Source: Constrictibacter sp. MBR-5
GTDB taxonomy: Bacteria > Pseudomonadota > Alphaproteobacteria > JAJUGE01
Length of the DNA: 64,000 bases
Reading direction: 5' to 3'
Assembly (NCBI RefSeq): GCF_040549485.1
Contig: NZ_JBEPTK010000009.1
Span: forward strand, 1 to 64,000
In this document: piece by piece, positions 38,469-50,201 of the stretch
Numbering within the stretch: position 1 is the first letter of the stretch
How the letters are laid out: each line of letters begins with the position of its first letter
Notes under the pieces: generated by a model
Seen by the model: only the letters and a program-made list of their open reading frames with translations
Databases searched by the model: none
Told to the model about the DNA's origin: nothing
Program-made: the position numbers and the translations under genes

Positions 38469-38776
38469 CAGCGAGCTGGCGCCTCCGGACGGTTGATGCG
38501 TCCCTTGAGCACGTGCGAGGGACGGAAGACCAGCACGCGGCGCGGCAGGATCGGCACCTCTTCGCCCGTCTTCGGGTTGCGCCCGATGCGCTGCCCCTTC
38601 TGGCGCACGCCGAAGCTGCCGAAGGAGGAGATCTTCACCTGCTCGCCGCGCGCGAGCGCATCGCCGACCTCCTGCAAGACGGCCTCGACGAGATCGGCGG
38701 AATCGCTTCGCGACAGACCGACTTCCCGATAGATCGACTCCGCCAAGTCCGCGCGGGTGACGGTCTTTCCGGACAT
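38468..38776 (-). CDS. ihfA: integration host factor subunit alpha
   Basis: A 102-aa DNA-bending HU/IHF-fold protein. [17 protein letters not shown] starts it, [25 protein letters not shown] carries the beta-arm and proline tip that intercalates DNA, and [12 protein letters not shown] is the end. It pairs with IhfB for replication, recombination and transcription architecture. It lies in plsX-fabH-ihfA-merR order. Confidence 0.95.
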   Translation of the reverse strand: MSGKTVTRADLAESIYREVGLSRSDSADLVEAVLQEVGDALARGEQVKISSFGSFGVRQKGQRIGRNPKTGEEVPILPRRVLVFRPSHVLKGRINRPEAPAR

Positions 38777-38857
38777 GAGCTCCTCACACGCGTAGTGGTT
38801 GGAACGCTAGTCCTCATGCGGGGGTGGGGTCAATCGCGCGCTTCGGATTCAGACCGA

Positions 38858-39829
38858 TTACCACCGGACGAGGCCGGCTCCCCAGGTGAAGCCGCCGCCC
38901 ATCGCCTCCAGCAGCAGCAGGTCGCCGCGCTTGATCCGGCCGTCGCCCACCGCCTCGGCGAGCGCCAGCGGCACGGAGGCGGCCGACGTGTTGGCATGGC
39001 GCGCGACGGTCGACACGACCTTGGTGGGCGACACGCCCAGCTTCCGGGCAGTGCCGTCGAGGATGCGCTGGTTCGCCTGGTGCGGCACCAGCCAGTCGAT
39101 GTCGTCGGCGTCGAGCCCGTTCGCGATCAGCGCCTCGTTCACCACCGCGGCCAGATTGGTCACGGCGTGCTTGAAGACCTCTCGGCCTTCCATGCGCAGA
39201 TGGCCGACCGACTGGGTCGCCGAGGGACCGCCGTCGACATAGAGCAGGTCGCGGTGCCGGCCGTCGGAATGGAGATGGGTCGACAGGATGCCCCGGTCCG
39301 ACGAATTGCCGGCACCCTCGGCCGCGCGCAGCACGACGGCGCCAGCGCCGTCGCCGAACAGGACGCAGGTGCCGCGATCGTTCCAGTCGAGGATGCGCGA
39401 GAAGGTCTCCGCACCGATGACCAGCGCCGTCCCGGTCTGGCCGGCGCGGATGAAATTGTCGGCGATGGACAGCGCATAGACGAAGCCGGAGCAGACCGCC
39501 TGCACGTCGAACGCCGCGCCGTGATACATGCCGAGCCCGGCCTGCACGGTCGTCGCGGTCGAGGGGAAGGTATAGTCCGGCGTCGCCGTGGCGAGGACGA
39601 TCAGGTCGACCTCGTCGACCGATACGCCGGCGGCCTGAAGGGCCGCCTCGCTCGCCCGGAGCGCCAGGTCAGAGGTCTTCTCGCCCTCGGCGGCGATGCG
39701 GCGCTCGCGGATGCCGGTCCGCGCGACGATCCACTCGTCGGACGTGTCCAGCCGCCGGGCGAGTTCCTCATTGGTGACGATGCGCTCCGGCAGGTAGGCG
39801 CCGCAGCCCAGGACTTCGGATCGAATCAT
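38858..39829 (-). CDS. fabH: beta-ketoacyl-ACP synthase III
   Basis: A 323-aa protein that starts fatty-acid synthesis by condensing acetyl-CoA with malonyl-ACP. The catalytic Cys is in [13 protein letters not shown], His in [10 protein letters not shown] and Asn in [14 protein letters not shown]. The start ATG at 39829 overlaps the plsX stop by one base (TGATG); the TTG at 39832 is inside that overlap. Coupled with plsX, it ties phospholipid and fatty-acid initiation. Confidence 0.97.
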   Translation of the reverse strand: MIRSEVLGCGAYLPERIVTNEELARRLDTSDEWIVARTGIRERRIAAEGEKTSDLALRASEAALQAAGVSVDEVDLIVLATATPDYTFPSTATTVQAGLGMYHGAAFDVQAVCSGFVYALSIADNFIRAGQTGTALVIGAETFSRILDWNDRGTCVLFGDGAGAVVLRAAEGAGNSSDRGILSTHLHSDGRHRDLLYVDGGPSATQSVGHLRMEGREVFKHAVTNLAAVVNEALIANGLDADDIDWLVPHQANQRILDGTARKLGVSPTKVVSTVARHANTSAASVPLALAEAVGDGRIKRGDLLLLEAMGGGFTWGAGLVRW

Positions 39830-40875
39830 CAACCGGCCACCGCTGCCTGCGGCCCGGAGCCGCCATAGAGACGCTCCATCTCGGACCGCATCCCCTCCAT
39901 GAAGCCGTTCCGCTGCATGTCGATGGCGACGCAGACCGCGTTACCGAAGCCGAAATCGTCCGAACCGCCGTGACTCTTCACGACGATTCCGTTCAGGCCC
40001 AGGAAGACCGCGCCGTTGTAGCGCCGCGGATCGAGCCGACCGCGGAGCTTGCGCAGGGCGCCGCGCGCCAGGATGTACCCCGCCATCGCCAGAACCGAGC
40101 TCTTGAAGCTTTCCTTCAGGAAGCCGGCACAGAGCTGGGCGGTTCCCTCGGCCGTCTTCAGGGCGACGTTGCCCGTGAAGCCGTCCGTGACGACCACGTC
40201 GACGGTGCCCGCGGGAATGTCGTTGCCCTCGATGAAGCCCCTGAACTCCATCGGCAGGTCGTCGGCGCGCAGGCGCGCCGCCGCGCCGCGGAGCGTCTCG
40301 TTCCCCTTCAGTTCCTCGGCGCCGACGTTCAGCAGGCCGACCGTCGGGCGCTCGATCCCCAGCACGACCTTGGAGAACAGCGCCCCCATCACCGCGAACT
40401 GCACGAGGTTCTCGGTGTCGCACTCGACGTTGGCGCCCAGGTCGAGCATCGCGCACTCGCCGCGCGAGGTCGGCAGCATGCCGGCGATCGCGGGCCTGTC
40501 GACGCCCTTCGGCGTGCGCAGCACGAACTTCGAAATCGCCATCAGCGCGCCGGTGTTGCCCGCCGACACGACGGAACCCGCCAGCCCGTCGCGCACCGCC
40601 TCGACGGCGAGCCACATGCTCGACGTCCGGCCGGTGCGCAGCGCCGCCGAAGGTTTCGTGTCGCTCGTGATGCGGTCGCTCGTATGCCGTACCTCCGACC
40701 GCTCGCGCAGACGGGGCAAAGCGGCGAGATGCGGCGAGATCGCCGCTTCGTCACCGAATATCAGGAACCGCACATCCGGGTATCGCTCCCGCGCGATGTC
40801 CGCGCCGCGGAGAACGATGTCGGGAGCCCGGTCGCCACCCATGGCATCGAGCGCGATCGTCAGGCGATCGCCCAA
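39829..40875 (-). CDS. plsX: phosphate acyltransferase PlsX
   Basis: A 348-aa protein that converts acyl-ACP to acyl-phosphate for phospholipid synthesis. [20 protein letters not shown] is the family start; [14 protein letters not shown] and [18 protein letters not shown] are conserved. The start codon is TTG at 40875, with GAGGAAAG eight bases upstream. No ATG occurs before residue 12, which lies inside the core fold. rpmF is 28 bp upstream in the same direction. Confidence 0.96.
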   Translation of the reverse strand: MGDRLTIALDAMGGDRAPDIVLRGADIARERYPDVRFLIFGDEAAISPHLAALPRLRERSEVRHTSDRITSDTKPSAALRTGRTSSMWLAVEAVRDGLAGSVVSAGNTGALMAISKFVLRTPKGVDRPAIAGMLPTSRGECAMLDLGANVECDTENLVQFAVMGALFSKVVLGIERPTVGLLNVGAEELKGNETLRGAAARLRADDLPMEFRGFIEGNDIPAGTVDVVVTDGFTGNVALKTAEGTAQLCAGFLKESFKSSVLAMAGYILARGALRKLRGRLDPRRYNGAVFLGLNGIVVKSHGGSDDFGFGNAVCVAIDMQRNGFMEGMRSEMERLYGGSGPQAAVAG

Positions 40876-40903
40876 TCGCTGCTTTCCTCGCTCGCGGCCG
40901 GCC

Positions 40904-41086
40904 TCAGCCGGCCTGCTGGTCTACGACTTCGCGTTCGCGATAGTGGCCGCACGATCCGCAGACGTGATGCGGCATCTTCCGCTCGCCGCAGTTCGGGCAC
41001 TCGGTGTGCGCGACGGGAGAGAGCGCGTGATGCGAGCGGCGCATATCCCGACGGGACTTGCTTGTTTTCTTCTTGGGAACGGCCAT
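40904..41086 (-). CDS. rpmF: 50S ribosomal protein L32
   Basis: A 60-aa protein. [20 protein letters not shown] is the standard start, and [18 protein letters not shown] is the zinc ribbon with four cysteines, so it is the zinc-containing form. It is followed by plsX-fabH as usual. The 123 bp upstream to the DUF177 gene contains no other gene. Confidence 0.97.
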   Translation of the reverse strand: MAVPKKKTSKSRRDMRRSHHALSPVAHTECPNCGERKMPHHVCGSCGHYREREVVDQQAG

Positions 41087-41209
41087 GATTCGGTTTCCGG
41101 TGAGCTGAAGCGGCGTTCTTTATCGCAATTCACCCCGAGGAGCAACGCCCGCCCTCTGTGGGTCATGGTTCCGGTTGTGGTCTGTCCTCGCGGCCTCTCG
41201 GCCCTGCCC

Positions 41210-41806
41210 TCACTCGCGCTTCAGATGCGCGAGCGCCGCGAACGGGTTCGGTCTGGTTGCAGCGGCATCGTCCGCGCCGCCGGCGGCCTCGTTCTCGTCG
41301 CTGTCCGGCGCCGGCAGCGCCTCGTCCGCGGACGGCGCCCGCGGATAGGGGTCGAGCGACACCGCGAACTGCTGGACCACCGCCTCGCCGATGTCGATGG
41401 CGTCGCCCTCGATCGGTTCCGGCGGGTCCTCGGCATCCACGTCCACCTCGATGGGGCCGGCCTCGGTGAAGGCCGGGTCGGCACTGAAGGCGGTCTCGAA
41501 CGTCTCGGCCAGATGCGCCGGCACCGGGTCGGTGGTGACGACGCAGAACTGCGCCAGATCCGCCTCGAAACGGCCGTAGACGCGATAGATGCCGCCGCGG
41601 CCGAGGGCCTCCACCGTCACGTCGGCCTCCAGCCTGTCGAGCGACGACAGGTCGAAGCGGCGCTCCAGCGCCCGGCGCTCTTCGGGAGTCGCCGAGATCG
41701 TCTTGTGCAGGCCCGACCGCCCCACCTGGCCGAGCCGCACCAGCCGGGAGAATTCCGGTGCGGCCGCCGGCGCGGCCGGCCCCTCGAAATGCGCGCGCGA
41801 GGGCAT
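41210..41806 (-). CDS. DUF177 (YceD-family) protein
   Basis: A 198-aa protein. EFSRLVRLGQVGRSGLHKTI starts the domain, LEADVTVEALGRGGIYRVYGRFEAD is the core, and VTTDPVPAHLAETFE follows; the end is acidic. DUF177 proteins are linked genetically to rpmF and rRNA/50S maturation in bacteria and plastids. The start overlaps the stop of the ubiquinol-cytochrome c chaperone gene by one base. This cluster order is common in alphaproteobacteria. Confidence 0.92.
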   Translation of the reverse strand: MPSRAHFEGPAAPAAAPEFSRLVRLGQVGRSGLHKTISATPEERRALERRFDLSSLDRLEADVTVEALGRGGIYRVYGRFEADLAQFCVVTTDPVPAHLAETFETAFSADPAFTEAGPIEVDVDAEDPPEPIEGDAIDIGEAVVQQFAVSLDPYPRAPSADEALPAPDSDENEAAGGADDAAATRPNPFAALAHLKRE

Positions 41807-42378
41807 CAGACTGCCTCCGCCGCCGGCGGTGCCGCGAAGTGCACGCGTCCAGCCAGCAGCTCCGTCATCGGCTGGTCGCGCAACGAGGCCTCGGCCCGGC
41901 GGATATAGGCGGCGACCGCCTGCAGCACCGGCGCGTCCACCGCGACGTCGCCGTCGGTGACGGTGCCGTAGAGGTTGCGCCGCACGATTTCCATCAGATA
42001 GGCGTCGTCGCCGGCGAGGCCGTCCTCGTAGGCGGCGATCCGCCCGTAGAGCGCCTTAGCCATGTCCTTGACCTTCTTGCCGACGGACAGGTCGCCGACG
42101 CCGATCTCGCGCAGATTCTCGTCCATGTCCAGGAACATGGTGTCGAACAGCGACTGCGCCAGCCTCTGCGGTCGCGCGCGCTCGCCCGAATCCGACCCCA
42201 GCCGCCGCAGCACCAGGAACACGTGCAGGGCGATCGTCTCGAATCGGCCGTCCAACGTGTCCGGCACGCCGCAGTCCGCGAAGAAGGCCGGATCGCGTGC
42301 CTGCGTCACCGCGCTGCGATACAATTCGCGCGCCGCCGCTGCATCGGGGTCCTTGCGGAATGACTGGAAAAGTCGCAT
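41806..42378 (-). CDS. ubiquinol-cytochrome c chaperone family protein (CBP3/UQCC1-like)
   Basis: A 190-aa helical protein: ELYRSAVTQARDPAFFADCGVPDTLDGRFE, then LHVFLVLRRLG, LFDTMFLDMDENLREIGVGD and SVGKKVKDMAKALYGRI. This matches the bacterial relatives of CBP3, which helps assemble cytochrome b into respiratory complex III. It is probably cotranscribed with DUF177. It diverges from bamE across about 105 bp. Confidence 0.93.
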   Translation of the reverse strand: MRLFQSFRKDPDAAAARELYRSAVTQARDPAFFADCGVPDTLDGRFETIALHVFLVLRRLGSDSGERARPQRLAQSLFDTMFLDMDENLREIGVGDLSVGKKVKDMAKALYGRIAAYEDGLAGDDAYLMEIVRRNLYGTVTDGDVAVDAPVLQAVAAYIRRAEASLRDQPMTELLAGRVHFAAPPAAEAV

Positions 42379-42483
42379 CTCGTTCGGGTTCCAACCGGCA
42401 GCAGGCCCAGCGGGAGCCTTACGGCCGACCCGGCGGTGTTATGTAGGTCGCGGTCGGTGCGACGCAACGGAGAACGGCGAAAC

Positions 42484-43032
42484 GTGAAGACGAAGCATTC
42501 GTTGGCGCCGATGCGCCCTCTGACGGCACGCCTCCTCGCCGGCGCCCGCCGTGGCACCCTGGTCGTCGCTGCGGCGGCGGGCCTCGCCGCCTGCACCTCG
42601 ACGGTCGAACAGCACGGTCACGTCCTGCCGGAGCGGGTCGTCAGCGAGTTGAAGCCCGGCCTCGTGACGCGCGACGGCGTCGTGGCCCTGCTCGGTACGC
42701 CGTCCACCGTGGCGCCCTTCGACGACAAGGTCTGGTACTATATCAGCGAGGATCTGAAGACGGTCGCCTTCCTGCGGCCGGACGTGGTCGACCGCACGGT
42801 GCTGGTCCTGCGCTTCGACGACGAGGGCATGCTCAGTGACGTGTCGACGCTCGATGCCGATGCCGGCACCGAAGTCGCGGTGGTGACGCGCGAGACGCCG
42901 ACCGCCGGGCACGAACTGACATTCCTCGAACAGCTTCTCGGCAATGTCGGCCGCTTCAACAGCGCACCGAGCAACGGCAGTGTCCTTCCCGGACCGGGCA
43001 GCGGCGGCACCGGTCCGAACGGCGGTCGCTGA
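42484..43032 (+). CDS. bamE: outer-membrane assembly lipoprotein BamE
   Basis: A 182-aa lipoprotein with lipobox AAGLAAC. The SmpA/OmlA domain has LPERVVSELKPGLVTRDGVVALLGTPSTVA and VWYYISEDLKTVAFL. BamE stabilises the Bam complex that folds outer-membrane proteins. The C-terminus is glycine-rich (GSGGTGPNGGR). GTG 42484 is chosen because GGAG is upstream; the internal ATG 42511 has none. The export signal fits the GTG start. Confidence 0.87.
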   Translation: MKTKHSLAPMRPLTARLLAGARRGTLVVAAAAGLAACTSTVEQHGHVLPERVVSELKPGLVTRDGVVALLGTPSTVAPFDDKVWYYISEDLKTVAFLRPDVVDRTVLVLRFDDEGMLSDVSTLDADAGTEVAVVTRETPTAGHELTFLEQLLGNVGRFNSAPSNGSVLPGPGSGGTGPNGGR

Positions 43033-43071
43033 CCGCAGGTCTTTCTGCGCATTTCCCTCGGCAGGAATGCG

Positions 43072-43103
43072 GAAGGCCCCGGCGGGAAACCGCCGGGGCC
43101 TTC
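43072..43103. terminator. bidirectional terminator between bamE and hppA
   Basis: A 14-bp perfect stem GAAGGCCCCGGCGG with CCGCCGGGGCCTTC, loop GAAA, followed by TTTCG. It serves the two convergent genes. Confidence 0.75.
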
Positions 43104-43135
43104 TTTCGTAGGGGCTTCCGCCCCGCGCACGACGA

Positions 43136-45247
<2,112 letters not shown>

Positions 45248-45529
45248 CCCTGATTCCTTGTTGTGGGTCGTTATCCGCGGGCGGCTGTATGGCTTGGCTG
45301 CGTCTGCCTGGCGGTCGTTCCTCTTGGTGTGAACCCGGCCGGCAACATGCCAGATCGTCGCACCCCCGGGTACAATGCCCCGTTACGCCGGACCTCGCAA
45401 TTGGCTGATTCCAACGCGGTTTTCGCGGGCGGCGATCCCCCTGCACCGCCCGCGGGAGGCTTTCCTTGCCTCCCCGGGCGGCGGCGCTAGAGTAGGGGCC
45501 CGTTTCGCCAGGCCCCGGGGCTCGCCGCC

Positions 45530-47290
45530 ATGTTCACCACCCGACCCGAGATCCTCGGTACTTTCGGCGTCTGCGCATCGACCCACTGGCTCGCCACGGC
45601 CACCGGCATGGCGATCCTGGAGAAGGGCGGCAACGCCTTCGACGCCGCCGTCGCCATGGGCTTCGCCCTCCAGGTGGTCGAACCGCACCTGAACGGCCCT
45701 GGCGGCGACATGCCGATGCTGATGTACAGCGCCAGCGAGGGCCGCCTGCGCACCGTCTGCGGCCAGGGCGTGGCGCCCGCCGCTGCGACGATCGGCCGCT
45801 ACCGCGACCTCGGGCTCGACATGGTACCGGGCACGGGCCTGCTCGCCGCCTGTGTGCCGGGGGCGTTCGACGCCTGGCTCACCATGCTGCGCGACTACGG
45901 CACGATGCCGCTCGAGGCGGTGCTGACGCCGGCCATCGCGTTCGCCGGCAACGGCTATCCGCTGATCGACCACATCTGCAACACCATCGCCTCGGTCCGC
46001 GACCTCTTCCTCGCCGAGTGGCCGACCTCCGCCGCGATCTATCTGCGCAACGGCGACGTGCCGGCGCCCGGCACCGTCTTCCGCAACACCGCCCTCGCCG
46101 AGACCTACCGCCGCCTGCTGCGCGAGTCGGACGCGGCCGGCGGCGCCCGCGAGGCGCGCATCGACGCCGCGCGACGCTGTCTCTCCCAGGGCTTCGTCGC
46201 CGAGGCGATCGACCGCTTCTCGCGCACGCAGGAGGTCATGGACACCTCCGGCCGGCGTCACCGCGGCCTGCTCACCGGCGACGACCTGGCGCGCTGGCAG
46301 GCGACCTACGAGGAGCCGCTGACCTACGACTATGGCCGCTACACGGTCGCCAAGCCCGGCCCGTGGGCGCAGTCGCCGGTCTTCCTGCAGCAGCTTGCTC
46401 TGCTCCAGGGCTTCGACCTCGCGGCGATGGACCCGCTCGGCCCCGACTTCGCGCACACCGTGATCGAGGCGGCGAAGCTCGCCTTCGCCGACCGCGAAGC
46501 CTATTACGGCGACCCGAACTTCGTGAACGTGCCCGTCGAGACCCTGCTGTCCAAGGCCTACAACGACGCCCGCCGCGGCCTGATCGGCGACGCCGCGTCG
46601 CTGGAGCTGCGGCCGGGTGCCATCGAGGGCTTCGACCCACGCGTCAAGGTCGGTACCGGCACCGCCGGCGACGCGGCGGGCGCCGGCGAGCCGACCATGG
46701 CGAAGATCGACGGCGACACCTGCCACATCGACGTCATCGACCGGCACGGCAACATGGTTTCGGCCACGCCGTCCGGCGGCTGGCTGCAGAGCTCGCCGGT
46801 CATTCCGGAACTGGGCTTCTGCCTCGGCACCCGCGCCCAGATGTTCTGGCTGGAGGAAGTCGGCCCCGGCAGCCTGGAGCCCGGCAAGCGGCCGCGCACC
46901 ACCCTGTCCCCCTCCTTCGCCTTCCGCGACGGCGAAGCGTGGATGCCCTTCGGCACCCCGGGCGGCGACGGCCAGGACCAGTGGACGGTCATCTTCTTCC
47001 TGCGCCACGTCCATCACGGCATGAACCTGCAGGCCGCGATCGACGCACCGACCTGGCAGACGGCACATTTCCCGAGCAGCTTCTTCCCGCGCCAGGCGAG
47101 CCCGGGCAAGGTCGTCGTGGAGGGGCGCCTGCCCGCTGCCACGATCGAGGAGCTGCGCCGCCGCGGCCACGTGGTCGAGGTCGGCGGCGACTGGAGCCAG
47201 GGCCGCCTCAGCGCCTGCGCCCGCGACGGCGAGGTGCTGAAGGCGGCGGCCAATCCGCGGCTCATGCAGGGCTATGCGATCGGACGGTGA
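45530..47290 (+). CDS. gamma-glutamyltransferase family protein
   Basis: A 586-aa protein without signal peptide. The large-subunit part has ILEKGGNAFDAAVAMGFALQVVEPHLNGPGGDM. The self-cleaving threonine that becomes the catalytic nucleophile is in GDTCHIDVIDRHGNMVSAT (about 403), followed by small-subunit motifs RPRTTLSPS and PGGDGQDQW. It hydrolyses or transfers gamma-glutamyl groups, or acts as an acylase; cytoplasmic members are often acylases. lptD follows after 52 bp. Confidence 0.9.
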   Translation: MFTTRPEILGTFGVCASTHWLATATGMAILEKGGNAFDAAVAMGFALQVVEPHLNGPGGDMPMLMYSASEGRLRTVCGQGVAPAAATIGRYRDLGLDMVPGTGLLAACVPGAFDAWLTMLRDYGTMPLEAVLTPAIAFAGNGYPLIDHICNTIASVRDLFLAEWPTSAAIYLRNGDVPAPGTVFRNTALAETYRRLLRESDAAGGAREARIDAARRCLSQGFVAEAIDRFSRTQEVMDTSGRRHRGLLTGDDLARWQATYEEPLTYDYGRYTVAKPGPWAQSPVFLQQLALLQGFDLAAMDPLGPDFAHTVIEAAKLAFADREAYYGDPNFVNVPVETLLSKAYNDARRGLIGDAASLELRPGAIEGFDPRVKVGTGTAGDAAGAGEPTMAKIDGDTCHIDVIDRHGNMVSATPSGGWLQSSPVIPELGFCLGTRAQMFWLEEVGPGSLEPGKRPRTTLSPSFAFRDGEAWMPFGTPGGDGQDQWTVIFFLRHVHHGMNLQAAIDAPTWQTAHFPSSFFPRQASPGKVVVEGRLPAATIEELRRRGHVVEVGGDWSQGRLSACARDGEVLKAAANPRLMQGYAIGR

Positions 47291-47342
47291 GGCCGCGCCC
47301 GCACACGCCACCGCCCGCCCCTCGCCGAGGCCTGGACGCCCG

Positions 47343-49535
47343 ATGACGTCGCTCCCGACGCGGCTCGCCGCGAGCCTTCTGCTCGGCACGGCCATCGCCC
47401 TGGTCGCGCCGATCACCGCCGCGGCCGCGCAGTGGACGCCGGTGGAGTCGCGGGCCCCCGTCCTGCTGACCGCCGACGAGATCGTGCAGGAGGGCGATAC
47501 CGTCGTCGCCCGCGGCAGCGTCGAGGCCGCCCGCGACAAGCGCGTGCTGCGCGCCGACCGGATCAGCTGGAACCGGCAGACCGGCGTCGTCTCCGCCGAG
47601 GGCAACGTCTCCCTGACCCAGGACGACGGCAACGTCGTCTTCGCCGACACGGCGCAGATCACCGAGGATCTGCGCGACGGCGTGATCGCGGAACTGCGCC
47701 TGCTGCTCAGCGACGATTCGCGGCTCGCGGCGCGCAGCGCGCGCCGCACCGGCGGCGACCGGACGGTGATGCGGCAGGCCGTGTACTCTCCCTGCGCGCT
47801 CTGCGCGGCGGACCGCACCAAGCCGCCGCTGTGGCAGATCAAGGCCGGCGAGGTCGTCCACGACGAGGTCCAGAAGGAGATCGTCTACAAGGACGCGGTG
47901 CTGGAGATGTGGGGCGTGCCGGTGATGTACGCGCCCTACTTCTACCACGCCGATCCCAGCGTGAAGCGCAAGACGGGCTTCCTCGCGCCGACCTTCGGCA
48001 GCGACAGCGACCTCGGCCTCTATGCCCGCACGCCGTTCCACGTCGCGATCGCGCCGAACCAGGATGCGACGCTGACGCCGATCTTCCTCAGCAAGGAGGG
48101 CCTGGTCGGCGCCGGCGAGTACCGCCATCTCGGCGAACGCTTCCTCGTCGAGGTGGAGGGCAGCGGCGGCCAGATCGATCGCGTGCGCAGCAACGGCGAT
48201 GTCGACCGCAACGACTGGCGCGGCCACTTCAAGGCCGGCGGCGGCTACGACATCGATCCGAACTGGCGCGCCAGGGCGAACATCTACCGCACCACCGACG
48301 ACACCTATCTGCGCAAGCTGGACTTCGACGACACGCCGACCCTGCGCAGCGAGGCCTATGTCGAATATTTCAAGAACCGCACCTGGGGCACCGTCGGCGC
48401 CTCCACGGTCCAGGAACTGCGCGACGACGTCTCGAACGACGCGACCCCGACGGTGCTGCCCGGCGCCACCTTCGACTTCGTCGGTCAGCAGGGGCCGAAC
48501 GGCTACTGGACGGCGAACGCCAATGCCGCCGTCTTCATGCGCGACGAGGGCACCGAGAGCCGGCGCCTCTCGGTCAGCGGCGGCTGGCACATGCCGATGC
48601 CGACGGTGGACGGCCACCTGTTCGACTTCTCGCTCGGGCTGCGCGGCGACGTCTATTCGGTCGAGAACGTGCCGGACGACGGCGGGACGCGCGACGGCAT
48701 CGTCGGCCGCCTGGTACCGCAGGCCGTGGCGAGCTGGCGCTATCCGCTGGCCCGCACCACCGCAGCGATGACCCAGATCATCGAGCCCGTGGCGATGGTG
48801 GCGCTCGCCCCCAGCAACGTAAACCCCGACCGGATCCCGAACGAGGACAGCGCGAACTTCGAGTTCGACGACCTGAACCTGCTGGAGGCCAACCGCTTCC
48901 CCGGCTACGACCGGGTCGAGGGCGGGCAGCGCCTCACCTACGGCCTGCGCGCCGCCGCCTATTTCGTCGAGGGCGGGCAGGTCGAGGCCTTCGTCGGCCA
49001 GAGCGCCCGCAACGGCAGCGACGATTTCGACCGGGGGTCGGGCCTGGGGGACGGGCTGTCGGACATCGTCGGCCGGCTGCAGGTGACGCCGTCGGAGTGG
49101 GTCGACCTGCTCTACCGGTTCCGTCTCGACAAGGACGACATGGCGTTCCGGCGGAACGAGTTCACCGTGCGCGCCGGGCCGCCGCGCCTGCGCGTCAGCG
49201 CCGAGTATCTGCAGCTGGATTCGGCAGGGGCGACCAGCGCGATCTTCAATCGCCGCGAACAGATGCGCGTCGCCGTCACGGCCAAGCTGACGAACTATTG
49301 GAGTGTCTTCGGCAGCCATCGCCGCGACCTGGAGGAGAACGACCCGCTGCGCACGCAGCTGGGCTTCTTCTACGAGGACGAGTGCTTCGGCTTCCAGACG
49401 ACCTATACCCGAGACTACACGTCGGACCGCGATATCGACGAGGACGAGAAGATCCTGTTCCGCGTGATCTTCAAGAACCTGGGCGCCCTGTCCTTCGGCG
49501 AAAGCTTCGGCGGCGGCTCCCGCTCCGACCGCTGA
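47343..49535 (+). CDS. lptD: LPS-assembly protein LptD
   Basis: A 730-aa outer-membrane protein. A signal peptide (LAASLLLGTAIALVAPITAAAAQ) precedes an OstA/LptA-like jellyroll: LLTADEIVQEGDTVVARGSVEA and VSAEGNVSLTQDDGN. The LptD barrel has MRQAVYSPCALC, YAPYFYHADPSVKRKTGFLAP and ends YEDECFGFQTTYTRDY. It inserts LPS in the outer leaflet with LptE. The usual neighbours surA/pdxA/rsmA are absent here, unlike most alphaproteobacteria. ATG 47343 begins the signal peptide; the longer frame overlaps the preceding gene. Confidence 0.9.
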   Translation: MTSLPTRLAASLLLGTAIALVAPITAAAAQWTPVESRAPVLLTADEIVQEGDTVVARGSVEAARDKRVLRADRISWNRQTGVVSAEGNVSLTQDDGNVVFADTAQITEDLRDGVIAELRLLLSDDSRLAARSARRTGGDRTVMRQAVYSPCALCAADRTKPPLWQIKAGEVVHDEVQKEIVYKDAVLEMWGVPVMYAPYFYHADPSVKRKTGFLAPTFGSDSDLGLYARTPFHVAIAPNQDATLTPIFLSKEGLVGAGEYRHLGERFLVEVEGSGGQIDRVRSNGDVDRNDWRGHFKAGGGYDIDPNWRARANIYRTTDDTYLRKLDFDDTPTLRSEAYVEYFKNRTWGTVGASTVQELRDDVSNDATPTVLPGATFDFVGQQGPNGYWTANANAAVFMRDEGTESRRLSVSGGWHMPMPTVDGHLFDFSLGLRGDVYSVENVPDDGGTRDGIVGRLVPQAVASWRYPLARTTAAMTQIIEPVAMVALAPSNVNPDRIPNEDSANFEFDDLNLLEANRFPGYDRVEGGQRLTYGLRAAAYFVEGGQVEAFVGQSARNGSDDFDRGSGLGDGLSDIVGRLQVTPSEWVDLLYRFRLDKDDMAFRRNEFTVRAGPPRLRVSAEYLQLDSAGATSAIFNRREQMRVAVTAKLTNYWSVFGSHRRDLEENDPLRTQLGFFYEDECFGFQTTYTRDYTSDRDIDEDEKILFRVIFKNLGALSFGESFGGGSRSDR

Positions 49536-49551
49536 CGCCCGCGCGCGGCCG

Positions 49552-50109
49552 TCAGGCGGCGTAGGTGCGGCCGACGCTGCTGGCGACGACGGCGGGATCG
49601 AAGCCGTAGACGTGGATCGAGATCGCGGTCGCCGTGCCGGCGTTGGCGATCCGGTGGATGTCGTCGGCGCCCGGCTCCAGCGCCCGCACGGTGCCCGTAC
49701 CGCACCGCGTCTGCCGCGCCGGCCGGGCCGCGTCACCGTCCGCCACGAAGCCCTGCTCGACCAGGACGCCGCGGTGGACGCCCATCACGCACCAGCAGCT
49801 GTGGTCGTGGATCGAACTCCCCTGCCCCGGCTGCCAGACCATCGCCCAGATCGAGAAGCTGCCGTCTTCCGCGGCATGCAGCAGGTTGCGCGCGTAGCAT
49901 TCCTCGGCCGGCAGGCAGTCGGCGGGCGTCAGCAGGGCCGGGTCGCCGAGAAACGGCGCCAGGCCGTCGGCAACGCCGCGCGCACCGCCGGACTGCGCCA
50001 GCGCCGCCTCGATCTCGCGGACGAGATCGGCGAGCGGTGCGGTCCCGGTTGCGCCGGTGGCGACGGTTTCACGTTCGGCGACGGGTGCGGATATGGCCGT
50101 GGCGGGCAT
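49552..50109 (-). CDS. second cysteine-dioxygenase-family protein
   Basis: A 185-aa cupin. CLPAEECYARNLLHAAEDGSF leads to the iron motif SSIHDHSCWCVMGVHRGVL with third ligand in DDIHRIAN. Sequence differs strongly from the protein at 37.3 kb apart from the cupin core, so they are distant paralogues, not a recent duplication. The start follows GGGAGGAG, and palindrome CTGACATGTCAG stands just upstream. It ends 16 bp from the convergent lptD stop. Confidence 0.84.
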   Translation of the reverse strand: MPATAISAPVAERETVATGATGTAPLADLVREIEAALAQSGGARGVADGLAPFLGDPALLTPADCLPAEECYARNLLHAAEDGSFSIWAMVWQPGQGSSIHDHSCWCVMGVHRGVLVEQGFVADGDAARPARQTRCGTGTVRALEPGADDIHRIANAGTATAISIHVYGFDPAVVASSVGRTYAA

Positions 50110-50128
50110 GAAACGCCGCTCCTCCCTA

Positions 50129-50150
50129 CTGACATGTCAGAGACATGTTT
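50129..50150. promoter_or_regulatory. palindromic operator candidate
   Basis: CTGACATGTCAG (50129-50140) is a perfect 12-bp palindrome. GACATGT occurs again at 50143-50149, 12 bp after the first (50131). The stretch is AT-rich for this genome and lies 20-41 bp before the dioxygenase start codon, so a dimeric repressor site is plausible. Confidence 0.4.
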
Positions 50151-50201
50151 AAAGGGAGACCAGCGGCGTTTCAACAGCTTCGGCCGCAGCGGGGGGGGCG
50201 G

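Noticed and set aside
45372-45400. A TTGCGA-N17-CATTGT promoter for hppA
   Set aside because: Hexamer matches are weak and the distance to the hppA start is about 125 bp; not better than chance in this GC-rich gap.
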